From: Formosa sp030427735
GTDB lineage: Bacteria; Bacteroidota; Bacteroidia; Flavobacteriales; Flavobacteriaceae
Length of the DNA: 64,000 nt
Direction of reading: 5' to 3'
NCBI RefSeq assembly: GCF_051200825.1
Contig: NZ_CP195158.1
Span: forward strand, 1,550,001-1,614,000
The notes below the pieces were generated by a model. The model was not told the DNA's origin. It saw only the letters and a list, made by a program, of their open reading frames with translations, and did not search any database. Within the stretch, counting starts at the first letter, position 1, and each line of letters opens with the position of its first letter. A program made the translations under genes and the position numbers. Shown here in pieces: positions 15,494 to 23,856 of the stretch.

Positions 15494-17086
15494 GTGAAAC
15501 GATTTTTACTAGCCCTCACTTCTGGATTTCTATTGGCTTTAAGCTGGCCAACTTATGGTATTCCGGTATTGTTATTTTTCGCTTTTGTTCCCTTACTTAT
15601 TGTTAATCAGCAGCTCATTCAGCAGCAAGTACCTTATAAAGGGTGGAAACTATTCGGATATAGTTATTTGTCTTTTGTTATTTGGAACTACATTACTACA
15701 AACTGGTTGCAGTATGCCGATATTTTTGGAGCAGCTTTTGCCATTTTAGTTAATAGTGCATTAATGGCGCTAGTTTGGGTTTTTTATCAGAAATTAGCCG
15801 TTAGAACATCTTTAAATAAAGCACTTTGGTTTTTAATTGCTCTTTGGATTTGTTTCGAGAAATTACATTTAGGATGGGAGTTTTCTTGGCCTTGGTTGAA
15901 TTTAGGGAATGCGTTTGCCGATTATCCAAAATGGATTCAATGGTACGAATTTACAGGTACTTTTGGCGGTACCCTTTGGGTTTGGATTGTTAATGCGCTA
16001 TGGTTTAAAGCGTATATAAACTATACCGAAACTAAAACTAAAGCCATAATAACATCGGCGAGTATTTGGACGGTAATTATTGTAAGTGTTCCAATACTTT
16101 TAAGTGTTTGGAGGTATTATACTTATGAATTGCCAACCGAAACTATTGAAGCTGTTGTGTTACAACCCAATATAGACCCGTATCACGAAAAATATAACAC
16201 GACAAACGATCGTGTAGAAACATTATTGGAGTCGTTAGCTGTACCCCAATTAACAGAGCAGACAAATGTTTTGGTAACTCCAGAAACCGTTTTGGCAGAG
16301 AGTTATGGAGTCGATTTAACCAAATTTGAACGTAGCCCAGAATATTTTAGAGCCAAACAGTTTGTGTATAAATATCCAAATTTAAATTATCTTTTAGGGT
16401 TTCAGTTTTACCAAAAACACTCTAGCGAAGCAACTATTTTGCCGACTTCTAATAAGTATAACGATCATTTGTGGATAGATTATTTTAATTCGGCGGCACA
16501 TATAAGTAACAATTCGAATTACGATGTGTACCATAAATCGAAATTGGTTGTAGGGGTAGAGAATTTTCCGTATCAGAGCGTATTAAAGCCTATAATTGGC
16601 GATGCCATGTTAGATCTGGGCGGCACCGTAGCTATGAAAACCACGCAGGAAGAACGCAGTGTGTTTCAATTAAAAAATACACCGTATAGTATTGCTCCAA
16701 TTATTTGTTACGAATCGGTATACGGCGAATTTGTTACTGGTTATGTTAGGGCAGGAGCCCATGTGCTGGCCATAATGACCAACGATGCTTGGTGGGGCAA
16801 TACCCAAGGGCACAAACAGCATTTAAGTTATGCGCGATTACGTGCTATTGAAACAAGACGTTCTATTGCGAGAAGTGCCAATACAGGAATATCGGCTTTT
16901 TTGACGCCTAAAGGGGATGTTGTAGCGACCTTAGCTTATGATACTCAAGGAGCGTTAAAAGCGCAATTACCAGTACATTCGGGGCAAACGTTTTACGTGA
17001 GCTATGGAGATTTTATTGCACGTATTAGTATGTTTTTGGCTTTAGGATTATTTGTAATTACTTTTTTTAGGCGACCAAGACGCTAA
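15494..17086 (+). CDS. lnt: Apolipoprotein N-acyltransferase
   Basis: 530 residues. The N-terminal ~205 contain about seven TM segments (FLLALSWPTYGIPVLLFFAF...). The periplasmic C-terminal nitrilase (CN-hydrolase) domain carries the triad: Glu in VTPETVL, Lys in YHKSKLVVG and Cys in APIICYESVYG, then a final TM helix. It adds the third acyl chain to the N-terminal cysteine of lipoproteins. It starts with GTG 18 bp after the PorV-like gene, probably co-transcribed. Many lipoproteins elsewhere in the window (DUF1573, DUF4252, S41 protease, glutaminyl cyclase) would be substrates. Confidence 0.92.
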   Translation: MKRFLLALTSGFLLALSWPTYGIPVLLFFAFVPLLIVNQQLIQQQVPYKGWKLFGYSYLSFVIWNYITTNWLQYADIFGAAFAILVNSALMALVWVFYQKLAVRTSLNKALWFLIALWICFEKLHLGWEFSWPWLNLGNAFADYPKWIQWYEFTGTFGGTLWVWIVNALWFKAYINYTETKTKAIITSASIWTVIIVSVPILLSVWRYYTYELPTETIEAVVLQPNIDPYHEKYNTTNDRVETLLESLAVPQLTEQTNVLVTPETVLAESYGVDLTKFERSPEYFRAKQFVYKYPNLNYLLGFQFYQKHSSEATILPTSNKYNDHLWIDYFNSAAHISNNSNYDVYHKSKLVVGVENFPYQSVLKPIIGDAMLDLGGTVAMKTTQEERSVFQLKNTPYSIAPIICYESVYGEFVTGYVRAGAHVLAIMTNDAWWGNTQGHKQHLSYARLRAIETRRSIARSANTGISAFLTPKGDVVATLAYDTQGALKAQLPVHSGQTFYVSYGDFIARISMFLALGLFVITFFRRPRR

Positions 17087-17096
17087 GGGATCTAAT

Positions 17097-17837
17097 CTAA
17101 AAATCTAATTTCTTTTTTCGTAATTCGAAATTCTGCCCCAAATAAACTTTTCGTACCATTTCGTCGTTAGCTAATTCTTCAGGTTCACCTGCTTTTAAAA
17201 TGCTTCCTTCAAACATTAAATAGGTACGGTCTGTAATGGCTAACGTTTCCTGTACGTTGTGGTCTGTAATAAGAATACCAATGTTTTTTTGTGTTAATTG
17301 AGCAACAATGCGTTGTATATCTTCAACAGCCACGGGGTCTACACCTGCAAAAGGTTCGTCTAAAAGAATAAAACTAGGGTCGGTGGCCAAAGCACGGGCA
17401 ATTTCTGTTCGACGGCGCTCGCCACCAGATAATAAATCACCTCGGTTTTTACGAATATGCCCTAAACTAAACTCTTCAATTAAAGATTCCATTTTAAGAT
17501 GTTGTTCTTTTTTGCTGAGTTTGGTAAGCTGTAATACACTTAAAATATTATCTTCTATACTCAATTTTCTAAATACCGAAGCTTCCTGCGCCAAATACCC
17601 TATACCGTTTTGCGCCCTTTTATACATAGGAAACTTTGTAATGTTGGTGTTTTCTAAATGTATGGTTCCGCCATTAGGTTTAATAAGGCCAACAATCATA
17701 TAAAACGATGTGGTTTTTCCTGCGCCATTTGGCCCTAAAAGTCCAACGATTTCTCCTTGGTTTACTTCTAGAGAAACGTCTTTTACCACTTTTCGTCCGT
17801 TATAGGACTTCATTAAATGTTCTGCTTTTAATTTCAC
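17097..17837 (-). CDS. lptB: LPS export ABC transporter ATPase LptB
   Basis: 246 residues, the usual LptB length. Walker A GPNGAGKTT (~34-42), Q-loop region IGYLAQEASVFRKL (typical LptB wording), signature LSGGERRR, Walker B FILLDEPFAGVDP and H-loop ITDHNV are all intact. It powers LptFG to lift lipopolysaccharide from the inner membrane. It is convergent with lnt (10 bp between stops) and follows the AhpD-like gene on the minus strand. Nearby kdsD, for Kdo synthesis, fits an envelope context. Confidence 0.94.
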   Translation of the reverse strand: MKLKAEHLMKSYNGRKVVKDVSLEVNQGEIVGLLGPNGAGKTTSFYMIVGLIKPNGGTIHLENTNITKFPMYKRAQNGIGYLAQEASVFRKLSIEDNILSVLQLTKLSKKEQHLKMESLIEEFSLGHIRKNRGDLLSGGERRRTEIARALATDPSFILLDEPFAGVDPVAVEDIQRIVAQLTQKNIGILITDHNVQETLAITDRTYLMFEGSILKAGEPEELANDEMVRKVYLGQNFELRKKKLDF

Positions 17838-17894
17838 GTTATATGTGTTGTACGGTTATTAAAGAGACTAAAGTACTAAAAAATTAGGTTTATA

Positions 17895-18245
17895 TTATTG
17901 GTTTTGCTCTTCTAGGGCATCCCAAAACTCGTAAGCACGACGTAAATGCGGAATTACAATGGTGCCACCTACAAGAGTTGCAATACTTAACGACTCTACA
18001 ACTTCGGCTTTTGTAAGACCTGCTTTGTATGCTGTTTCTAAATGGTATTTAATACAGTCGTCGCAGCGCAGTACGGTAGAAGCTACAAGGCCAAGCAATT
18101 CTTTTGTTTTAACATCTAAGGCGCCTTCTTGATAGGCATTGGTGTCTAGATTAAAAATACGTTTTATAATCTTGTTATTATCGCTTAAAATGCGGTCGTT
18201 CATTTTTGTGCGATAGTCGTTAAATTCGTTTACAATATCAGACAT
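17895..18245 (-). CDS. Carboxymuconolactone decarboxylase/AhpD-like protein
   Basis: A 116-residue all-helical protein with the AhpD-like CxxCxxxH motif in RCDDCIKYHLETAYKAG. The two cysteines and the histidine make a redox or peroxidase active site in this family. The actual substrate is not predictable. The start overlaps the tatC end by 8 bp, so it is in an operon with tatC and kdsD. A second, different AhpD-like protein is encoded at 53875-54432. Confidence 0.85.
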   Translation of the reverse strand: MSDIVNEFNDYRTKMNDRILSDNNKIIKRIFNLDTNAYQEGALDVKTKELLGLVASTVLRCDDCIKYHLETAYKAGLTKAEVVESLSIATLVGGTIVIPHLRRAYEFWDALEEQNQ

Positions 18246-19077
18246 TTTTAATGGATTTAGATTTAGAATTTTGACGTTTAGTTACAAATCGTGCTATAAT
18301 GATACTTACTTCGTAAAGAATTAAAACAGGAATAGCTACGATTACTTGACTAGCAATATCTGGAGGCGTAATAATGGCCGAAACAATAAGCACGATAACC
18401 AGAGCGAATTTTCTGTATTTTTTAAGAAATTCGGGAGTAATTACACCAACTTTAGCTAAGAAATAAATGATGATGGGCAATTCGAATATGATTCCGCAAG
18501 CAATAACAGACGATCGTATTAAACTGATGTAGCTGCTCAAGTCGAAGTCGTTGTGTACTTTACTACTCACTTGATAAGTCCCTAAAAAGTTAATCGATAA
18601 CGGACAGATAACGTAGTAGCCAAATAACACGCCTAAAAAGAATAAGATAGACGATATAATAATAAAACCTCTAGAATGTTTACGTTCGTTAGGATGCAGT
18701 CCAGGGCTAATAAAACGCCATAATTCGTATAAAATATAGGGGAACGCTATAATGAAACCAGCAGTTACGGCAGTCCATAAATGCGCGGAAAACTGTCCAG
18801 CCATGGTTCGGCTTTGTATTTCGAAAGCTGCTTCGTTAAAACAAAAACTATCGTCTAAACCTAAAGATTGCGAAATAGAGCACAAAATATCGTAGGTAAA
18901 AAACGTAGGCTTTGTAGGCCCAAATATTAGGGTGTCAAAAATAAAACCTTTGGCAATAAAAGCAGCAATTGCGGCTATAAAAACAGCAACAACGGCTCTT
19001 ATTAAATGCCATCTTAATTCTTCGAGATGATCTAAAAACGACATCTCGTTAACATTTTTCTTTACTTTCTTGGCCAT
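18238..19077 (-). CDS. tatC: Sec-independent protein translocase TatC
   Basis: 279 residues with six TM segments and TatC signatures: the N-terminal MSFLDHLEELRWHLIRA, the periplasmic FISPGLHPNERK region and the conserved C-terminal SAIITPPD. TatC recognises twin-arginine signal peptides and forms the receptor of the Tat translocase. An insertion with FNEAAFEIQSR between TM1 and TM2 is usual in Bacteroidota. No tatA is adjacent. The ATG overlaps the kdsD stop by one base, so the two are translationally coupled. Confidence 0.95.
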   Translation of the reverse strand: MAKKVKKNVNEMSFLDHLEELRWHLIRAVVAVFIAAIAAFIAKGFIFDTLIFGPTKPTFFTYDILCSISQSLGLDDSFCFNEAAFEIQSRTMAGQFSAHLWTAVTAGFIIAFPYILYELWRFISPGLHPNERKHSRGFIIISSILFFLGVLFGYYVICPLSINFLGTYQVSSKVHNDFDLSSYISLIRSSVIACGIIFELPIIIYFLAKVGVITPEFLKKYRKFALVIVLIVSAIITPPDIASQVIVAIPVLILYEVSIIIARFVTKRQNSKSKSIKNV

Positions 19078-20045
19078 TAGATAATACCCTCCTTAATTAA
19101 ATCGTGTAAATGTACTACTCCAGCATAAGTATTTTGGTCTGTGGTAACTAACAATTGAGAAATGTCGTTGGTTTCCATCATTTCTAAAGCATCTACAGCC
19201 ATCGCGTTTTCGTTGATGGTTTTTGGCGATTTGCCCATAATATCTTTAGCTGTTAATGGTAAAAAGTTTTCGGTTTTAGTTAACATGCGTCTTAAATCAC
19301 CATCGGTAATTATACCTATTACTTTTTGATTTTCGATTACAGCGGTAACTCCTAACATGTTTTTAGAAATGGTTATAATCACCTCTTTAATATTGGTGTC
19401 GGGTTGCACTTCGGGTTTGTTGTTTACCGAAGCAATATCAGACACTCTTAAATATAGCTTTTTACCCAAAGCCCCACCTGGATGGTATTTTGCAAAATCG
19501 CGACTGGAAAATCCGCGGTGTTCTAATAAACATACGGCAAGTGCATCGCCCATAACTAACTGCGCAGTTGTACTTGTGGTAGGGGCTAAATTATTCGGGC
19601 AGGCTTCTTTTTCCACATAAGTGTTTAACACATAATCTGCTTGTTGGCCAAGAAAAGAATCTGTATTACCTGTAATACCTATAAGTTTGTTATTAGCACT
19701 TTTAATTAATGGAATAAGCACTTTTATTTCTGGTGTATTACCACTTTTAGAAATGCAAATTACCACGTCGTCTTCTAAGATTAATCCTAAATCGCCGTGT
19801 ATGGCATCGGCGGCGTGCATGAATATTGCGGGTGTTCCGGTGGAGTTTAAAGTTGCTACAATTTTGGTAGCAATTATGGCACTTTTGCCTATTCCGGTTA
19901 TAATAACACGACCTTTAGAGTTGTAAATTAATTCTACAACATTGACAAAGTCGTCATTTATAAAAGATTTTAAGTTTAAAATAGCCTGACCTTCCATCTC
20001 AATCGCTTGAGTAGCAGTGTGTACGATGGCATGATTCTTGTTCAA
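19077..20045 (-). CDS. kdsD: Arabinose-5-phosphate isomerase (KdsD/GutQ)
   Basis: 322 residues. An N-terminal SIS domain (GRVIITGIGKSAIIATKIVATLNSTG, ISKSGNTPEI) is followed by two CBS domains from about 205 (VSDIASVNNKPEV, AKDIMGKSPKTI). The order and length match KdsD, which converts ribulose-5-phosphate to arabinose-5-phosphate for Kdo of LPS. It is the first gene of a minus-strand operon with tatC and the AhpD-like gene, divergent from recQ with a ~200-bp gap. Confidence 0.93.
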   Translation of the reverse strand: MNKNHAIVHTATQAIEMEGQAILNLKSFINDDFVNVVELIYNSKGRVIITGIGKSAIIATKIVATLNSTGTPAIFMHAADAIHGDLGLILEDDVVICISKSGNTPEIKVLIPLIKSANNKLIGITGNTDSFLGQQADYVLNTYVEKEACPNNLAPTTSTTAQLVMGDALAVCLLEHRGFSSRDFAKYHPGGALGKKLYLRVSDIASVNNKPEVQPDTNIKEVIITISKNMLGVTAVIENQKVIGIITDGDLRRMLTKTENFLPLTAKDIMGKSPKTINENAMAVDALEMMETNDISQLLVTTDQNTYAGVVHLHDLIKEGII

Positions 20046-20249
20046 AATTTAATGTTTTTTTGGGTTGATGCTTTTAAAGATTTTATTATCTTTAATCTAA
20101 CGCGAACTTCTGAATTTAGATTTCCGTTAGAATTGGCTACAAAACTAACGAAAAAAATAATGAGGGTTCTCGAAATACACTACGAATTAACTAATAGCTA
20201 ACATAATTTTTGGTGTATGAATAATGTAATTTAATTTAAAAAACAATTC

Positions 20250-22451
20250 ATGTCTAAAGTTGAAATTGACTTGCATTCGGCACTTAAAAAACATTTTGGG
20301 TTTAATGCCTTTAAAGGCTTACAAGAAGCAGTAATAGAAAGTTTGCTGTCTGGTAAAAACACCTTTGTTATTATGCCGACTGGAGGGGGTAAATCGTTAT
20401 GTTACCAACTTCCTGCACTTATGCAAGACGGTACTGCGATTATTGTCTCGCCTTTAATCGCACTTATGAAAAATCAAGTAGATGCTATTCGTGGCATTTC
20501 AAACGAAGAAGGGATTGCCCATGTTTTGAATTCCTCTTTAAACAAAACAGAAATTAAACGGGTTAAAAAAGACATTACCGATGGCGTTACCAAATTACTA
20601 TATGTAGCACCAGAATCTTTAACTAAAGAAGAAAACGTAGACTTTTTAAAATCTGTAAAAATATCTTTCCTGGCGGTAGATGAAGCCCATTGTATTAGTG
20701 AATGGGGGCACGATTTTAGGCCAGAGTACAGAAATTTAAGGCAAATTATTAAGCGTATAGGAGACGATATTCCAATTATTGGGCTTACCGCAACAGCCAC
20801 TCCTAAGGTTCAAGAAGATATTCTTAAAAACTTAGGTATTAGCGATGCAGTTACATTTAAAGCATCGTTTAACAGACCTAACTTATATTACGAAGTACGC
20901 CCAAAGACCAAGCAGGTAGATAGCGATATTATTCGTTTTATAAAACAACACGAAGGAAAATCGGGGATTGTATATTGCTTAAGCAGAAAGCGTGTAGAAG
21001 AACTGGCGCAAGTGCTACAGGTAAATGGCATAAAAGCCTTGCCGTATCATGCCGGTTTAGACGCTAAAACCCGTGTGAAGCATCAAGATATGTTTTTAAT
21101 GGAAGATGTAGATGTTGTTGTGGCTACCATTGCCTTTGGTATGGGGATAGACAAACCAGACGTGCGGTTTGTTATCCATCACGATATTCCTAAAAGTATA
21201 GAGAGTTATTACCAAGAAACAGGTCGCGCTGGCCGCGATGGTGGCGAAGGACATTGTTTGGCTTATTATTCGTATAAAGACATCGAAAAATTAGAAAAAT
21301 TCATGTCAGGTAAACCTGTGGCAGAGCAAGAAATTGGGCATGCCTTATTACAGGAAGTTGTAGCTTTTGCAGAAACATCGATATCCAGACGAAAATTTAT
21401 TCTACATTATTTTGGTGAAGAATTCGATAATGAAACTGGAGAAGGTGGCGATATGGATGATAATGTAAGACATCCTAAAAAACAGCACGAAGCCAAAGAC
21501 GATGTAAAGCTACTTTTAGAAACCATTAAAAAGACTAAAGAAAAATACAAATCGAAAGATTTGGTTAACGTGTTGGTGGGTAAAGCCAATGCGCTTATTA
21601 AATCGCATAAAACCGATGAGCAACCTTTTTTTGGTAAAGGTAAAGACCAAACCGATAAATACTGGATGGCTTTGGTACGACAAGTATTGGTTGCTGGTTA
21701 CCTTAAAAAGGATATCGAAACTTACGGTGTGTTAAAATTAAACGATAGTGGTAAAGCATTTGTTAAGCAACCAGAATCGTTTATGATGACCGAAGACCAC
21801 GAGTACAGCGAAACCCAAGATGATGGTGTTATTACCATGGCTAAAGGTGGTGGTGCTAGTGCCGACGAGGCTTTAATACGGTTGTTAAAAGATTTGCGTA
21901 AGAAAAATGCCAAAAAATTAGGTGTTCCACCTTTTGTTATTTTTCAAGATCCTTCTTTGGAAGATATGGCTTTAAAATATCCCATGACGATTGCTGAGCT
22001 ATCTAATGTACATGGCGTAGGCGAAGGTAAAGCCAAAAAATACGGTAAAGACTTTGTAGATCTAATTGCTAATTATGTTGAAGAACACGATATTGTAAGA
22101 CCCGAAGATCTTGTAGTAAAATCTACTGGATTAAATTCTGGACTAAAATTATATATCATTCAAAATATCGATCGTAAATTACCATTAGATGATATTGCAG
22201 CTGCTAAAGGCATGGAAATGGCCGACTTTATTAAAGAAATGGAAGCTATTGTGTTTTCTGGCACAAAATTAAATATCGATTATTGGATTGATGATATTTT
22301 AGATGAAGACCAGCAAGAAGAAATTCACGATTATTTCATGGAATCGGAAACCGATAAAATAGATGTTGCCATTGAAGAATTTGATGGCGATTACGACGAT
22401 GAAGAATTGCGTTTGTATCGTATAAAATTTATTAGTGAGGTGGCAAATTAG
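20250..22451 (+). CDS. recQ: ATP-dependent DNA helicase RecQ
   Basis: 733 residues. Superfamily-2 motifs are intact: Walker A TGGGKSLCYQLPA, DEAHCISEWGHDFRPEY (DEAH box and RecQ aromatic loop), LTATAT, and motif VI QETGRAGRDG. A long RQC/winged-helix part follows and an HRDC domain at ~560-640 (LLKDLRKKNAKKLGVPPFVIF). The acidic C-terminal extension (~640-733) is common in Bacteroidota RecQ. It unwinds DNA 3' to 5' in recombination and fork repair. It is monocistronic, with a large inverted repeat after the stop. Confidence 0.95.
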   Translation: MSKVEIDLHSALKKHFGFNAFKGLQEAVIESLLSGKNTFVIMPTGGGKSLCYQLPALMQDGTAIIVSPLIALMKNQVDAIRGISNEEGIAHVLNSSLNKTEIKRVKKDITDGVTKLLYVAPESLTKEENVDFLKSVKISFLAVDEAHCISEWGHDFRPEYRNLRQIIKRIGDDIPIIGLTATATPKVQEDILKNLGISDAVTFKASFNRPNLYYEVRPKTKQVDSDIIRFIKQHEGKSGIVYCLSRKRVEELAQVLQVNGIKALPYHAGLDAKTRVKHQDMFLMEDVDVVVATIAFGMGIDKPDVRFVIHHDIPKSIESYYQETGRAGRDGGEGHCLAYYSYKDIEKLEKFMSGKPVAEQEIGHALLQEVVAFAETSISRRKFILHYFGEEFDNETGEGGDMDDNVRHPKKQHEAKDDVKLLLETIKKTKEKYKSKDLVNVLVGKANALIKSHKTDEQPFFGKGKDQTDKYWMALVRQVLVAGYLKKDIETYGVLKLNDSGKAFVKQPESFMMTEDHEYSETQDDGVITMAKGGGASADEALIRLLKDLRKKNAKKLGVPPFVIFQDPSLEDMALKYPMTIAELSNVHGVGEGKAKKYGKDFVDLIANYVEEHDIVRPEDLVVKSTGLNSGLKLYIIQNIDRKLPLDDIAAAKGMEMADFIKEMEAIVFSGTKLNIDYWIDDILDEDQQEEIHDYFMESETDKIDVAIEEFDGDYDDEELRLYRIKFISEVAN

Positions 22452-22480
22452 CTGCTTTCAGTTCGAGAAAATTAGAAAAA

Positions 22481-22613
22481 AACGAGGGTTTTAAAAGTTA
22501 ATCTTTCGTCAATCTGAATTTATTTCAGATTCTCATTATTATTGATTTTAAATAAGATGAGATTCTGTGTCAAGCACAGAATGACGCACTGTTAAACTTT
22601 TAAAAGCCTCGTT
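22481..22613. repeat. Nested ~133-bp inverted repeat between recQ and ackA
   Basis: The outer arms 22481-22501 and 22592-22613 (AACGAGGGTTTTAAAAG / CTTTTAAAAGCCTCGTT) are nearly perfect complements. Inside, 22507-22536 (GTCAATCTGAA...GATTCTCAT) pairs with 22557-22586 (ATGAGATTCTG...CAGAATGAC). It lies between convergent genes, could terminate both, and has the shape of a non-autonomous mobile or REP-like element. A related GTCATTCAG...CAGCATGAC element sits at 61132-61226. Confidence 0.75.
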
Positions 22614-22638
22614 TTATATAAAGCCTTTTATTATTTGC

Positions 22639-23826
22639 TTAATTTCCAGACAAAGTATAACATTGTTTGGCTATTTCTAATTCTTCATTGGTAGGGATAA
22701 CCAGAATTTTGGTTTTAGAATCGGTTGTGCTAATCGTTCTAATTTCCGGACTGCGAATGGCGTTAAGCTCTTCATCTAAAATCAAATTAAAATACGACAT
22801 ATCTTTACATACTAATTGTCGCATTGTTGCACTGTTTTCGCCAATACCAGCTGTAAATACTATGGCATCTAAACCGTTCATTGCAGCGGTATAGCTACCA
22901 ATATATTTTTTTATTCGGTATGCATTCATTTCTAAAGCTAGGGTGCAATTCTTATCGCCTTTAGCGGCTTTAGCTTCTATATCTCTTAAATCGCTATGCC
23001 CGGTTAGCCCTAGCATACCGCTTTTTTTCTGAAGTACAGTATTAACGTCTTTTAAAGTATATCCTAAATTATCAACCATATGAAAAATTAAACCGTGGTC
23101 TATATCGCCACTTCGAGTTCCCATAATTAAACCATTGGTCGGACTAAACCCTAAGGAGTGATCTATACTTTTGCCATTGTGTACGGCGGTCATACTACAG
23201 CCGTTTCCTAAATGAATGACAATAATTTTTGAGGTTTGTAATTGTAAGTATTCTATAGCTTTTTCTGAAACGTATTTGTGACTTGTGCCATGAAAACCGT
23301 ACAACCTAACTTTGTGATCGTTTAAAAGTTCGTTTGGAATGGCGTATTTGTAGGCTTTTTCTGGAATTGTTTGGTGAAAGGCGGTATCGAACACCGCTAC
23401 TTGTGTCGCTTTTGGGAACATATTTTCTGCTACGACGATACCTTCGTAATTAGATGGGTTATGAAGCGGCGCTAAAGAGAATAAACTTTTAATTTTATCT
23501 TTCACTTTTTTATCGATTACAGTAGTGTCTGTAAATGTGCTACCGCCATGTACCACCCGATGTCCAATAATGGCAATATCATCGGTAGATTGTATAACGC
23601 CTACTTTTCGGTCTAATAAAAGATCTACTATTTTTTCTAAACCTACGCTGTGGTTTTGTATTTCCGTTAAAGTATCTATTGCATTCGTCTCTGTTTTGTA
23701 ATGTAATTCGGCGTTGTAAAGTCCAATGCGTTCTACCAAACCAGAAGCAATAACAATTTTGGAAGGCATTTCTATAAGTTGAAATTTAATAGATGAGCTT
23801 CCGGAGTTAATAACGAGTATTTTCAT
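22639..23826 (-). CDS. ackA: Acetate kinase
   Basis: 395 residues, the standard length. Start motif MKILVINSGSSSIKFQL, the VVHGG motif, VFDTAFHQTIP (catalytic Asp), GFHGTSHKY, HLGNGCS and TAGIGENS are all present. It interconverts acetyl phosphate plus ADP with acetate plus ATP. It lies 30 bp after pta on the same strand, forming the usual pta-ackA overflow/acetate pathway. Confidence 0.97.
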   Translation of the reverse strand: MKILVINSGSSSIKFQLIEMPSKIVIASGLVERIGLYNAELHYKTETNAIDTLTEIQNHSVGLEKIVDLLLDRKVGVIQSTDDIAIIGHRVVHGGSTFTDTTVIDKKVKDKIKSLFSLAPLHNPSNYEGIVVAENMFPKATQVAVFDTAFHQTIPEKAYKYAIPNELLNDHKVRLYGFHGTSHKYVSEKAIEYLQLQTSKIIVIHLGNGCSMTAVHNGKSIDHSLGFSPTNGLIMGTRSGDIDHGLIFHMVDNLGYTLKDVNTVLQKKSGMLGLTGHSDLRDIEAKAAKGDKNCTLALEMNAYRIKKYIGSYTAAMNGLDAIVFTAGIGENSATMRQLVCKDMSYFNLILDEELNAIRSPEIRTISTTDSKTKILVIPTNEELEIAKQCYTLSGN

Positions 23827-23856
23827 AATAAATTAAAGTGTTGTAAGGCTGTTTAA

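Noticed and set aside
20052..20201. 49-codon plus-strand ORF between kdsD and recQ
   Set aside because: It lies in the divergent promoter region, with a mixed hydrophobic/basic peptide and no family. Possible but unsupported.
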